NCBI GenBank assembly: GCA_027574665.1
Contig: CM050659.1
Coordinates: 15,911,001-15,975,000, forward strand
Length of the DNA: 64,000 bases
Direction: 5' to 3'
From: Rhynochetos jubatus
Lineage: Eukaryota; Chordata; Aves; Eurypygiformes; Rhynochetidae
Shown here: positions 63,675-64,000 of the stretch, one piece after another
Layout: the number at the start of each line of letters is the position of its first letter
How positions within the stretch are numbered: the stretch's first letter is position 1
Translations under genes and position numbers: made by a program
Notes under the pieces: model-generated
Databases searched by the model: none
What the model saw: only the letters and a program-made list of their open reading frames with translations
Told to the model about the DNA's origin: nothing

Positions 63675-63919
63675 TTATTTTCTGTTGGTATAGTGGCCTA
63701 ATTTTAACACTCTGAGCACTGAAGAGTTACTTTCATGTAGATGTAGGTCTTGCTTGCCTTCAGTAGGTGTGGAGCTCGGAATTGACGTAACATCCTCAGT
63801 AACCAGGCTACCTGTCTGAGGCTTTGCTATCATACTTCCGGCTTGCTTTGGAGAGACCGGATCTTGCACGATCACACTGCCTATGTTGTTACCGAGCAGT
63901 TCCTCCCTGACTTAGTTAA
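63675..63919 (-). CDS. Weak candidate for a terminal coding exon, unidentified
   Basis: On the minus strand a possible acceptor (actaagtcag, ending at 63920, with branch-like ctgattaac upstream) leads into an open frame EELLGNNIGSVIVQDPV... that ends ...LKLGHYTNRK and a TAA at 63675-63677. The peptide is Ser/Thr/Gln-rich like a disordered protein tail. The pyrimidine tract is poor and no family is recognised, so it may be chance. Confidence 0.2.
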
Positions 63920-64000
63920 TCAGTTTCAAAAAGTGTGGCAGCGACGTAGCAGCCTCAGCCATGTGCATGTCCTGCCCTATTTGCGTGGTGGCAGGTGAGG

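Overview
The window looks like nuclear DNA from a bird. Evidence: CR1 LINE 3' ends in the avian style (36.6 and 60.9 kb), an LTR of a type common in avian genomes (53.3 kb), one very old MIR-like SINE, no mammalian Alu/L1 sequence, and small genes separated by long unique intergenic DNA. The species cannot be named from the sequence.

Left end (0.5-5.8 kb, + strand): one complete eight-exon gene, read here as EDA2R (XEDAR/TNFRSF27), the TNF-receptor-superfamily receptor for ectodysplasin-A2. All eight coding exons join in frame with GT..AG junctions into a 499-residue protein: cysteine-rich ectodomain without signal peptide, one membrane helix, a conserved TRAF6-type motif and, unlike the roughly 297-residue human protein, a C-terminal death-domain-like module on two extra exons. 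A GC-rich stretch with several poly(A) signals follows (5.8-9.95 kb) and may be a long 3' UTR.

Middle (10-53 kb): mostly gene-free. The clear exception is a minus-strand relic of a GPR83-like G-protein-coupled receptor (23.8-24.4 kb), with TM6 CWFP and TM7 NPxxY motifs but three frameshifts. As I recall, in mouse a GPR83-like gene (Pgr15l) and Gpr165 lie beside Eda2r, with Heph beyond and Ar on the other side, so this fits conserved synteny. The stretch also holds a CpG island at 30.5-31.1 kb with no recognised gene, a CR1 fragment, a MIR, a candidate solo LTR at 20 kb, simple repeats, and AT-rich blocks that may be conserved regulatory DNA.

Right end (53-64 kb): an avian LTR, a convincing but unidentified minus-strand exon (56.6-57.0 kb), a second CpG island (59.7-60.5 kb) placed where that exon's promoter could be, another CR1 fragment, and a weak minus-strand terminal-exon candidate at 63.7-63.9 kb. 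I saw no CRISPR, operon or other prokaryotic feature, and no tRNA or rRNA gene.
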